Assembly: GCF_910592395.1 (NCBI RefSeq)
Contig: NC_088318.1
Span: 13,826,349 to 13,890,348 of the forward strand
Length of the DNA stretch: 64,000 bases
Reading direction: 5' to 3'
DNA from: Lineus longissimus
Taxonomy: Eukaryota > Nemertea > Pilidiophora > Heteronemertea > Lineidae
The notes under the pieces are model-generated. The model did not search any database and had not been told where the DNA came from. It was given only the letters and a program-made list of their open reading frames with translations. This document shows, piece after piece, positions 13,333 through 24,676 of the stretch (its first letter is position 1; each line of letters starts with the position of its first letter). The position numbers were made by a program, and so were the translations under genes.

Positions 13333-13775
13333 TGTTCAAGTGTATAATAGATCTACAAAATATGTTCCCAATCGAGTGTATAATAGATCTTCAAAAGATG
13401 TTCCCAATCAAGTGTATAGATCTATGAAAGATGTTCCCAATCAAGTGTATAATAGATCTACGAAAGATGTTTCCAATCAAGTGTATAATAGATCTAAAAC
13501 AGATGCTTCCAATCAAGTGCATAGATCTACAACAGACGTTCCCAATCAAGTGTATAATAGATCTACAACAGACGTTCCCAATCAAGTGTATAATAGATCT
13601 TCAAAAGATGTTTCCAATCAAGTGTATAGATCTATGAAAGATGTTTCCAATCAAGTGTATAATAGATCTAAAACAGATGCTTCCAATCAAGTGCATAGAT
13701 CTACAACAGACGTTCCCAATCAAGTGTATAGTAAATTTACAACAGATGTTCCCAATCAAGTGTTCATCCATGTTC
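13333..13775 (+). repeat. 33/36-bp minisatellite, 13 copies, open in frame
   Basis: The unit is 'caagtgtataatagatct' plus a variable half ending in 'tccaat'. Thirteen copies are 36 or 33 bases long, so one frame stays open from 13304 to 13837 (177 codons). Translated units read VYNRSTKDVPNQ (12 residues) or VYRSMKDVPNQ / VHRSTTDVPNQ (11). The order of variants repeats: the block from the SSKDV unit through RSMKDV and SKTDAS to VHRSTTDVPNQ is present twice, showing segmental duplication. Other frames are also largely open, as expected when the unit length is a multiple of three. There is no recognised flanking domain or splice site, so a non-coding minisatellite is the simpler reading. Confidence 0.9.
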
Positions 13776-13837
13776 CTCAATTCACAAATGGATTCCTTCT
13801 CAGGTGGATTCTGTGGTGGAATTTCTCCAATTCATAA

Positions 13838-15420
13838 GTCACCTCTCAAGCCAATATCGCTCAAATGATCTTAGAGTGACAAATTACCGCGATGAAACCC
13901 AGTGAAACGAGAAAGAAAACGTAATGGAGAGTTCTTTTCAAGTGCTGTCACCTACTTTCCGTATAGTCGACTTGAGTTCAAAAGATTTCATCAAGTTGGA
14001 AAATTGACAAGCAAAATACTTGGATGATTTTTCAAGATGTTTTTCTCCCATGAGTTAGTGTGAATAGCATACTCAATCTTGGCGAAGTTGTTTTGTATTG
14101 TTTTGTGATGGGTTTTCAATAGGCTTTCCTTCTTCAGATGCCATATGATGGCTTCTGTATCTCTCTGAAGACTGCTGCATTGTCCGTATCAAGCAGGTCG
14201 TTGCATGTGGCGTAGCCATCTTTTACGCTTGGCTGCTGCTTGAAAATGCGTTCAGATTTGGGATATTGACTGTGCGTCGTCAGGCATGAGGTTCTATCAC
14301 GAGGAACACACAACCTGTTAGCGAGATAATGGCGGGGATTGGTGAAAGCTACCCGCTGTCATCATACACTTGATTTCACGCGCTCGCTATGGTCTGTTAC
14401 CATACCAACCTCAAGATGCAATCAATTCAGATGATGGGGTAGAGATGGGAATTATTTCGTCTGAGAGGTCTCTGGTTCGTATCGTCATGATCATGGTAAC
14501 TTTGGTACTTTTGCTTTCTGAGACAGGAGGAAATCGACTAGTGCGATCTGATGGCTGGGATCAGACACTGAAGGCAGTATTCTTATCATGAGACACTATT
14601 TACTTCCAAACTCCTATCTCTAATGCCAGGCACCTGGCCAGGAGGCAGTTGTACCCTTAATTTAACTAGCTGGCGGCTAACCAAGGACTGCAGATCGGAG
14701 AGAGCTACCAACAACACTTTAACCTTGACCGCCTTCTCTGCTAGGCAATCGGTATTGGCTAGTATTGGGCTAATACTCTCTTCAAAGCTGATAATATCCT
14801 TTATACCGATTCTCTGCTCCGATTCAATATATTTAGTAATGTTCCACTAACCTTTGCAAATTGCTAAAAATTGTATTGCCCTTATCGATAAAAATTAGCC
14901 CTTAAAAGGGTAAACTGTCACCTGTCGTCACCAATCTGATACGGCAACTAGATCTCATCTCAGAAGTATTGGGTACGTGACGCATGAGAGAGGAACGACT
15001 ATATCTTGGATACAAGAGGTTGCTCTTAGTTTTCAGACTATCTGCCTAATCGGTATATCACCCATCTGATGTTCGCGGGTCATCTTTCCAATAACATCTG
15101 TCACGGTTGTTAGGGTCTCTGAACTTTCTGGCGGAACTGGTTTCCTCCTACAAATTACCAAATATAGTTCTAACTTCAATGTTCTGAACCAGTTGCCACC
15201 TGTAACCTTTCCAGATTAATTAAAAATTTGCTTGCCCTTATCGATGGAATATTACCCCTATTCCTCAAAAGGTGTAGAAGTTTGTGGGTGAAATTGGTAG
15301 TCTTTGGTTGATACAGTTAGGGGCCTGGGTCATGTTTGATTCTGTGATAATTATATTCATCGTAAAAGCGGAAATGGTTTCAATGTACTATGAGATAGGA
15401 GAGAATCATATTGGGGACTT
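13838..15420. other. Non-genic unique sequence
   Basis: Nothing recognisable. Two loosely similar phrases, 'cttatcgataaaaattagccctt' and 'cttatcgatggaatattacccct' types, at about 14880 and 15238 suggest an old dispersed element. Confidence 0.4.
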
Positions 15421-15424
15421 TGTG

Positions 15425-15515
15425 TAATAAATAATAATGATAATAAATGTCATTTGTATCGCGCCTTTCCGTGGTTAAACCACGCTCGAAGCGCCCCTCT
15501 CCACGTCGAAAAGTA
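15425..15515 (+). repeat. Dispersed invertebrate repeat fragment ('gcgcctttcc')
   Basis: A short ATA/ATG-rich stretch (15427-15450) leads into 'cgcgcctttccgtgg' and then 'cacgctcgaagcgcc'. Paired GCGCCTTTCC / CGAAGCGCC motifs after an (AAT)n run are typical of a short interspersed repeat common in invertebrate genomes. The family assignment is from memory of that pattern, not from a search. Confidence 0.5.
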
Positions 15516-17044
15516 GCATTTTTAACTGACTCTTGAACTGTTCAATGCTTGTCTCTGCCCTACTCTGACCTCCAACCTATAGTCGAGAAGGAATGCTCCC
15601 TGGAGAAAATCACCTGCAGGTGCAGAGCGAACACTGAAGAAGAAGAAGAAGTATCTGACAATAGTCGCGTGTCTCTCACTGATAACATCTGTCACAGGTT
15701 GTTGCGTGCTCCCTAACTCTCCATACATCCCTCCGCACAAAAAAAACGATTGCAGAAAACAGCAGCTGGGTCAATTGGTTCCCCATTAAATTAGAAAGCA
15801 TTGCGTTACCATGGTGATATGACACATTAAGCATCTCTGGTGTAACAGGTTCTATCGGATGAGTCTTGTGGGAGATAGTAGACTTGTTACATTTTCGAGA
15901 TATGAACTCAACCCTTCACTTCTAATTATTCACTTAACTTGGAAACTAACTGAAGGCTTTGCTTTACCGCATGAAGTGGCTTTTAGAGAAAAATCACAAG
16001 ATTGATACTGCGCGGATCAAGAAATTGGCACAGAGGGAACCAGTATCAATACCATCAGAAAGGGCTTTGTGAGACCTTTCCAATGAATGGTTATGTCAGT
16101 GGGCTGAAACTAGGTATAGAAATTTGGAAAATTATCAAAAATTTCCAATTTTAGAAGAAAAAAACGACTTTGGTGAGTGAAAGGTGAAAAACCAAGGAAC
16201 ACCAAAAATACAGATCCCCTTAATAGTAAACCGTCATACAAACACAACAGAGAATCGATGCAGACTCATGAAATGTCCTAAGGCCCTCATCATCATTCTC
16301 ACGTCCTCTTAGAATTCCTTCACATTAAAACGTTAATCATATTAACGGCTACCGGTATGGTTGCTTGTCAGTTTTCATTTAGAGAATCGGGAATATGGTC
16401 TGGCGAAATCACATTAAGTAGAAATAGCTTCAAATGGCTATTATTAACCTGTTGAACCCAGGTGGTGGCACGTAATTCAATCAACTAAAGTGTTGTTAAG
16501 GAGTTAAAAAAGTTCTCTTGGCAGAAATATTAAAATTTTGGTTTCAAGGAATTTAAAAAATCTGAAGAGAGTTAAAATTATAGAGAATGTCCTTTTAAAA
16601 TTTTGCGTGATCATACTTGTATATGATATACATGTGTATGCTCAGTGTGTTTTCTCTTTTCCCGATTAAAGGAGTTTAGCTCAAAGTAATCTCTCACAGG
16701 GGAGGGGGTTTGCCGGCACAATGACAAAAATGTGAGATTTCTTCAGAAGTCTAAAAAGGTTGCAATTTTATACAATATGGCTATTGTTAGCATCATAAGG
16801 CCTTCGATAATATCCAGTATGGCGGGTAATGTGATCATATTACGTATGACTCATTTGTTTTGCAGCTTCGCACATACTATATCATTCCCGCGATATCAAA
16901 ATCTAAATTGAAGTTAAGTCAATATTTAGCTGGGGAATTTGATAGGTTTTGTCGATGGGACAATATGAAAGCGCCTTGTTTACTGATCCATTGTATTAAA
17001 CAAGGTGATGGACAGATTAACTCTTTTTACAGGAGAACTTGGGC
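15516..17044. other. Non-genic unique sequence
   Basis: A (GAA)n run lies at 15637-15652. A stretch at 16866-17003 has an acceptor-like 'ttttgcag' and an open frame, but I do not accept it as an exon. Confidence 0.4.
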
Positions 17045-17254
17045 TGAAATGGTGGATGTCGTCCTGGGTACCACGGCCCGAGATTAAACGAGATTGCAAG
17101 AAACGTCCTCGTCCCTAAGATCCGTAAGCCAGGCAAAAAGAAGCTGAGTGCTGTTTGTCTAGTGTAATGGCACCCAGGGTGCTTATTGTCCAGTCGATCT
17201 CGAACCTGGGTACCATTTGTCGGCACCCAGGACGACATCCACCCTTTCAGCAGA
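17045..17254. mobile_element. Small terminal-inverted-repeat element (~210 bp)
   Basis: The arm at 17051-17069 (GGTGGATGTCGTCCTGGGT) is matched perfectly and inverted at 17225-17243. Similarity continues outward: 'gctgaaa' at 17044-17050 against 'tttcagc' at 17246-17252. The interior carries more copies of 'ctgggtacca' and 'gcaccc'. Size and symmetry fit a non-autonomous MITE or a foldback element. No transposase is present. Confidence 0.6.
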
Positions 17255-18607
17255 ACTTGGATGTGATATTTAGATGGCCAGAGGATAATGTACATGCACT
17301 AGGAAAGGGGCGGATCTAGTCAGACAGGAAATGACTTGTGGCCTCTGAGTTCACATAGTCATAGCTGGTTTTTTTCCCGAACGTTGATAACATCCATTAT
17401 CCCCTCAAATCTACTTCACAGCCTCAACTTCTTGTCATGGACCACATCCGTCATTTCCTCAGCGTGTTTTTCAAACAGAGAAATAACGTTTTTATCGAGT
17501 TCTGCCTCAGCCGAGCCAAGACGGATCAAGCCATTGCCGACTGTGAGCGGGAACAACAAAGCTGTCGACCAACTCCCCGACCGCAATAACAGTAATTACT
17601 TGTGCCTCCCCTGGAGAAGAGGGGCACACTTTATCAAAATTGAATTTCCAACAATGTGGTAACGTTCCATTATGGCAATGCTCTCCCGAGGACTTCACAA
17701 TGCACCAATGAAAATAGCTTGCCACCAACAAGTAAGAGTCATCAAATATAGCGGATGAGTTTCACTTTCTTCTGCAGTGGCTCGGCTCTGATCTAATTAA
17801 GCCTGCTTAGGGTCGAGCCCAAGTGTACAATGATGCAAAAATCGCACGTTATTGAGATGTTGACAAGCGGGATATCCCGAGATCAACTTGACGCAGATGA
17901 CTCAAAATAATTCTGTGCCGCGGTAAATGAATATGACAAGTTCGCATTAGATCGTATAAAAATGTAAATTAACTGAATCTGAGTGAAATTGATATTGTCA
18001 AACTTCAATACGCGCTACTTATTTATGCTTCGGCAATCAGAGTGTGGTGAGGTAGACTTAATTCCGTTCTTTTCATGTCAGCTTGTTGATATCGTAACAC
18101 TATAAAAAATTCTTTAAAGTTCTCAGTCACTCCTTGATCATGACGATGCGATGAAACAAATGGTTAATGACATCACAAACTACTGCAAACTCACTCGAGC
18201 CATTCTCAACATTTAATTATCGAGTACCAATTAATTCGCTACACTGTCAAACTTCACTTACGGCTCATTAAAATATTGCCTGTGATGTAATGAGCTATTA
18301 TTCACTGCTCAACATGACTAATCTCGTTGAACGCTGTTTTTGTCAATGAATAATCAAGGCCTGTGAATGATGCGCGAGCAGACGACAATAGCCCCGAGCA
18401 GAAGATGCCTAATCAATAGATAACGCATGCAGTCAGTGTGGTTTTTGTCGTTGATTTCCGCTCATTTGTTGCTATCACTGTCATCCGCTTGTTTTACATG
18501 GTGCTGTTTGTCAAGTCTTTTTGTCATCAGAATCTTGAAGGACAGTCTTGGTGTTTGTTTAACTGTTTTCCTGATCTTCATTCACAGTGTCCATAAAGAT
18601 TTTTTTG
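17255..18607. other. Non-genic sequence rich in TAAT cores
   Basis: No gene seen. From about 17890 to 18420 there are many TAATTA, ATTAAT and TAATC-type cores in unique sequence. This is compatible with a homeodomain-rich regulatory element but also with plain AT richness. Confidence 0.35.
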
Positions 18608-18944
18608 TTAAAGGGTAACTCGTGTCAAATTTCACCATATAATGTTTTAGCTGTTTTTGACAAATGACTACGTCACTTTCTCATAAATCGGTAAGGTTTT
18701 CGAATCGAAATGCACATTTTCTAGAAATTGATGGTTTAATCCCGCCCGGACGGCTCGCTTCGATGCCGTTTTCGTTGATGACGTCACAACATGAACATTT
18801 TCGCGGTCGCGGTGGTTTACATTTAGCGATTTTATATAATAAATCTAATCAAAAATGGAAAATTTGAGCTTTACATTTGTGATCGACAATTAAAAACGGA
18901 CGTATTTCCGCAAAGTTGTAAATCACATCATAGTATCACTTTAA
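18608..18944. mobile_element. TTAA-ended MITE candidate (~337 bp)
   Basis: The element begins TTAAAGGGTAACT at 18608. Its right end, read on the other strand, begins TTAAAGTGATACT. Both termini carry TTAA followed by AG-rich, AACT/TACT-like sequence. The interior contains 'gatgacgtcac'-like motifs and no useful ORF. TTAA target sites are known for piggyBac-type transposons, so a piggyBac-derived MITE is possible. Confidence 0.4.
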
Positions 18945-21900
18945 AGGGGTACACTGTTCACATGTTGAACCACATGTTGAATCATTCCCGCATAAGAATG
19001 CAAGAAATATGCGTGCATTAAAGAAGCACATAAATCAACATTACCATTGACAGGCGCTGACCTATCATCGTAATGACCATTGAACCTAATCCCATAATTC
19101 CACAGGATATGCCGTCTGTTTCTGGCGTATTACCCATCAGCCCCCTGGCCATGTTGCGCGGCACAACAGCCGAGTAACAAATCCCTTAGTTCAATATCTG
19201 TTTCTGTAAGTACATTTGCTTAATCTTGTTTACGAGCTCGATGAGAGCGCAGTTCTTGCAGATAACTCTGGGATCGTAGCAGGCAGATTTTATTTGGATC
19301 CATTTCTTTAGTTGTTTGAAGTGGCGAATGTGGTCATGATTCGGTTTTGGGCACCCTTGTGCTTGAAAGACACACTGTTAGAGTAAGACTGTCGTGAGGA
19401 TGGTAACCCTTTCAACCTCCAGTACAAGCAGTTATAATGATTGACCATAGGTAACATGATTTGAGCTCTCAAAGTGTTGGTAAAAGCAGCTTCTACACTG
19501 CAAGAAAACTACCTCCCTCTTGTACCTGTTGTAGTCGTAGGACTCTGATACAGTTGAAACAAGGTTAGCCTTGCGGCAGTGGTTGGGGGCCAGAGAAAAT
19601 GGTAAAGGAAACTCCAGAGAGCATTCAACGGGCTTGCAGTGTCGCATCTCTGACTTCAGCTGATATGGGTTTGAACACGGTGGTCAGACCAGTCCACTCA
19701 CTGTGCCTATATACCAGAGAACACGTGTTACTACTTCTATCCAGTCGATTTCACATTGAGCAGGTTGTAAATTTTTCTGTGTCTTTTTTACATTCCTTTT
19801 ACATTACCGCAGTACCTTTCTCTATCAAGCAAAATTGGTGACATCCATTAGCCATCATACTTTGCTCCAATGCGTTCATTTGACCGGCTTGACAAAAACA
19901 AGCTATAGTTCAGCAACAGCTAATGAAATAATGGAGATAGCCACTCTGGTCTATTGATATTGTAGCTGGGGATTCCAATATACTTTATACCATACATACA
20001 TGTTGAGCTTTGTCCATTTGCCGGACATTGGGTTATTTGTGATCTACCCAGAGACATCAGTTATTTAGAACATAGGCAACAAAATATCACAATTTCATAT
20101 CGTTTTATCATTTGTATGAAGTGCACTGGCCATATAGAGTTGAACGTTGCTCATGAGGACACCGTTTGGACTGATGAATGATGTCTTTATTGGAGAAGTG
20201 TCCTGATTACAGAGGAAATATTTCGTGGCAATGACAAGAATGACCAGATTTAGAGCCTGTTCTGGTTTTATGACTGAAAGTCATGGAAAAGAGAAGAAAG
20301 AATTAAAGAATTGTCAAGTCCAGTTGGTTTATCTGAAAATCTGCTGTTTGAGTAGTTGCTAAAAAGCCTCTACGCTTGTAGAGGAAAAGGATAATGGCAT
20401 TTGGAAAGTCGTTTACCATGCAGGGCTGACCCCCATGAACTAATAAAGTGAATGTAGCAAATTGGTGAATGTTAAGTTTTCATCCTAACACAGCACGGGC
20501 TGTCCATGTCAATATTGGCTCACTGAATGTTGACCGTGGGTCAAAACAGTCACCATCGTCAGAAGATGATTATTACCTTTTGACGAGCGAAGCCTGGAGT
20601 AATAAAAGGCAGTATTGGTTATAGCATGACATCACCTCCCACATCAAAGATTATCGGCATCGCAGCCCATTCATTTGACGACGGTCTTTATGACTGTCGC
20701 TCCGACTGATGATACGGAGTGGATGTTATCAATGGTGGATTGATTGGACATGTTCAGAAGGTTGATACTCATGGAATGTTCGATACTCATTTTGGTACTC
20801 ATGTAATGGCACTTGGCAACTTTCGCTGCTCAACAGTCATTTCCCTAACTAAATTGTAGTCGGCAGTTTTTATTCTAGGGTTGGCTGAACTAAAACGGAA
20901 AAGTTACATTTTCTAAAATTTCCGCAAATTGCAAAAAGAGGTGTGAAAATTTGGGGTTTTGCAGTACTGGTCATGTCACGTAACAATACCACTTCCTGTC
21001 AGATGACTAACGACTATCTTGTCCATGTTAATCAACGCTTCACGCTGACCATCTCCCCGAGCTGTTGACGAGTGATTCAAAGGATAGATCGCAGATCCCT
21101 AAATAGTCATTATGCGTGTTGTTCTTGAATATGATATGAGTATGACATGATACCATCTCGCTCTGTCAAACGCTATTATTATCAGGATGATTTGTTATGT
21201 GTTTCTATCACAACTGCAGTCCTGATGGACTCACCGAAGCCGGAACGACTTGATAATTCACTGCCATTTCCCCGAAAAAGGTCATTAGCCTCGATTGAGT
21301 GACGAAATGAAAGGCATTTCTCATAAGGGCAAAACAGTGGCAATGAATTCCTCAGTCAGGCCCTGAGGCATATTACATGTATTTCTGGGTATTGAAGGAA
21401 CTAGAAGTATGGAACTACGACAGTTACAGGAACTGAAATGGCTCAGAAGAGCAGAAGCAGTGAAACATGATGCCTGACCTGCTTTCTCCCGATTCAAGGA
21501 CTCCATGGTTATTGACGAAGATTTCATTCACTCCGTTCGAAATCCTTAGGGAGAACATTGCCAACACCCATGTAAGTCAATGAACGGTGGTTACTCCAGT
21601 AAGCAAGCCGCTGTTCAGTGTCCATTAGCGCAGGAGCACTCAAGCGATCAACGATTCCTGTCGCAGTCATCAATCAAGACGATGTCAAAAGAACTCAACG
21701 TCAATCAGGGGAAAAGCATCCAATAATTTCATCCCCGATCACTAGTTAACGTGGTCCGTTATTACGTCTTAATTATACTTTATAAAACTCCTGAGAACCA
21801 ATTATCAGGACGAAACTATTCATCCAATAGATGATCGTATCGAGAGAAGATCGAGATGACCTGTTGAACTTCGTCGTTCTTCTGCGGAGATGGCTAAAGT

Positions 21901-24676
21901 CCGTCACACACCAATCGCTATGATTACCGAGAGCATTAACCATCATATCAGTCCTGTCATCGCAGAAGGTTTAAATTAATTCTCTACCATAGCTCACTGA
22001 CTCCTATATCGTGACGATATAAACCAGTATTATGCATTTATTAATGCTAGGGATGGGAACTGTGTCGTCTTTTTCATCATCATCATGGCTGATAAGGATA
22101 GATCTGTTTTGTGACTTGAATATTGTGGGTTGAAACCCCGCCAACTCTAATACATCCCTAGTGATGTTGGCAAGTCAGACTTAACTTACTTGAATGAGAC
22201 TTATTAAATCAATGATTTTCATTTAGTATCCCGAAATCAAGCGGTTTTAGTCCTTGCAACCAGCGACTAAACCTTCGAAACTGACTCTACTCCAAATGTA
22301 TTGCCATAGCAATGATATTTCATATCTGACGATATTGGACAAAACGAATCAGCCAGCCCTACAGAGAAGAGGTCAATTTCTACGATGTTGTACATACAAA
22401 CTTACATATGGGTATCTTGATATTGCTTTGGAGCCTATCGGGAACTTCATATCACAAATGTAATTTTCCGTCAACACACTAAAATCCCTTGGTGCTAGTT
22501 GTGATGCTTTTCCAATGAGAACCAACGGTGAGAGCTCAGGCGGTGAAAAGTGTATATCTCAAACAAACACTTCCTACTTCTTAGAACATGGTAATGGGAA
22601 TGTTGCGGGCAATATCGTGACAACGTACATAGCTCTGGCGAAAATTTGCCTAGGATTCGAAAGCAATATCCTCTGGCACTGCGGCTCATCAGCAATCTCC
22701 TAAGGCAGTGGTTATATAGAGTTCACAGAGACGTGTCACATTGTTGACTTTTCATCCATGAAATAAAGAACGAACATAGCTTTTCAAAAGAGCGGGCTAC
22801 ATACGATTCACGATGTCTACCTCTCACCCTCACATCATGTTTTCAAGCCTAAGTCTGTTATCTTGTGACGAGTGAAGCTAATTGTGACAAGTGAAGCTCG
22901 AAAAGTGACAACGAGAGTCTTATGAAACTCCAGCCTTACACACACATGTCATCTTCCAGCACTCTTGTGTTGCAATGCGCGATGCCCTCCTGAAGTTAAA
23001 TTAACATCCCTACAACTCCAAGAGTCGTAATAACATGTTTTATGATGTTATTGGTGTTTCCTCATTCGTACATATTGACATATTCATAACTCCAAAGTGA
23101 TACGCTGCAAGCTCTGGTTCAAACTGTACCTGCATGTGATACTGCCACAGAAAAGCACTTATCGAGACTCGCAAGAATTTATTAAATTCTAAAAGCAATT
23201 ATTGAAAAAGGTTTTAGACGAATACGTTTCTTCATGAAACTCTCAGATGTGCTTGAAAAGTGTTTAGTCAATATAAGATGTATCCAGAAGTTGGACAGGA
23301 AGAAGATTTTAACCCTTAATGGTGTCCATAATATAGGTTTTGGAGTTAGTTTGACCTTTGATTAGAAATAGTTTTTTTGGGGGGGAAGGGGGGGTTGTAC
23401 ATGTCAACGTGATGAAAATTGACCCGTAGAGTATATCTGTAACAGTGCACACAGAAGCAATGTTGAAATTAATATTTAGTGCAGTCTATTTAGTTTAAAA
23501 ATCTCAAAATTAAAATCGGCTTCAAATTTCAAATTTTTATTGCGTGGCGTAGGCAGTAAATTCCCATCTACATGTCTCCTAAATGCAGTGCCATTTAAAC
23601 TGTTCTCCAAGGAGAGTAGTTTGAGCTGAGCTGATTTCATGCCCTGGTTGCTCTGAATGACGTCGAAAGTTCAGAGGGTTATCACTAATTGACTGATGCA
23701 CTCCACACTCAGGTGATATGAAGGAGTCTCTTGATGGGTGAGGGATATTGCTCCAACCCCAAGAGATATCACTCATTTCAGACTGAAACTTTCCTCGCGA
23801 GGCTGGTAATGATATGTCCAATGTAGTACACTGTGAACTGGTTTTAGGGGGGTTGATTTTTCAGATTACATGAATGACGCAGATAACAAGCAAAATTTTG
23901 ATTGGAAAAGAAATTTCATGATCTGAGTAAAAAGTAATGTTTGTGGAAATTTAGCCTTTTACAGTATTTGAGTAGAAGTTGAAACTTGTCAAAGATGAAA
24001 GTGAGAAGTGAAATCTGCAGATTCAGGGATGTCAAATTTCCAATTTTAAGCGGATTTCAGACTTTTTCTCTTACTAGATGCTAAATTCAACAGCCAGAGT
24101 GGAAAGATCTCTGTCTCGACTCTCTGTGGATCTTTGAATTTTGAAGATTGGACCAGAAATACGCATTTGATAGGCCTTTTTGTGCAAGTGAGTGCTGAGT
24201 GAAGGACAACATTTTTACTGGTGAAAACCATTTCATACTTCTTGCCTTAGCTCATCGGCATTCCTGCAGATTTATATAACTCTACTCTCGTCATCAACCT
24301 GATACAACTCCAAAGTTTCTGACGGCAATGTACATCCATACTTATGATATCATCTGAAGGTCACTGTGCCTTCGATATGGGCAACACCCAGATCTTGTTA
24401 GGACTCATTTCACGGTTTGTTAGCCATGTTAATTATCAGAGGTGACACTTTCACCGGAGCGCACTATCACACAATGCGCAGGGCTAAGCTGCTTTCGTTT
24501 CAGACATGGCGTAAGGTCAAAGGGGAACTTTCCAAAATATGGGAAATAGCTTCAACTGTCTGATTCTGAGAGCCAGAAATTTTAGTTGAGGCAAAGAAGG
24601 GGTGTTCCTTTAATTTTTTTCTAACTGCAAACCGACATGATCAATTGCCCACCATGTTTATTCTTTGTTGGCACGT
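18945..24676. other. Long non-coding stretch upstream of the LDLa gene
   Basis: About 5.7 kb with no recognisable exon or RNA gene. Homopolymer G runs occur near 23380. Several short open frames (for example 19599-19841, 22254-22463) have no supporting features. Regulatory sequence for the gene starting at 24677 may lie here, but no specific promoter could be assigned. Confidence 0.4.

Noticed and set aside
16866-17003. Exon-like frame after 'ttttgcag' (LRTYYIIPAISK...)
   Set aside because: The acceptor and donor are passable, but the codon use is AT-driven, no family is recognised, and it abuts the inverted-repeat element at 17045.
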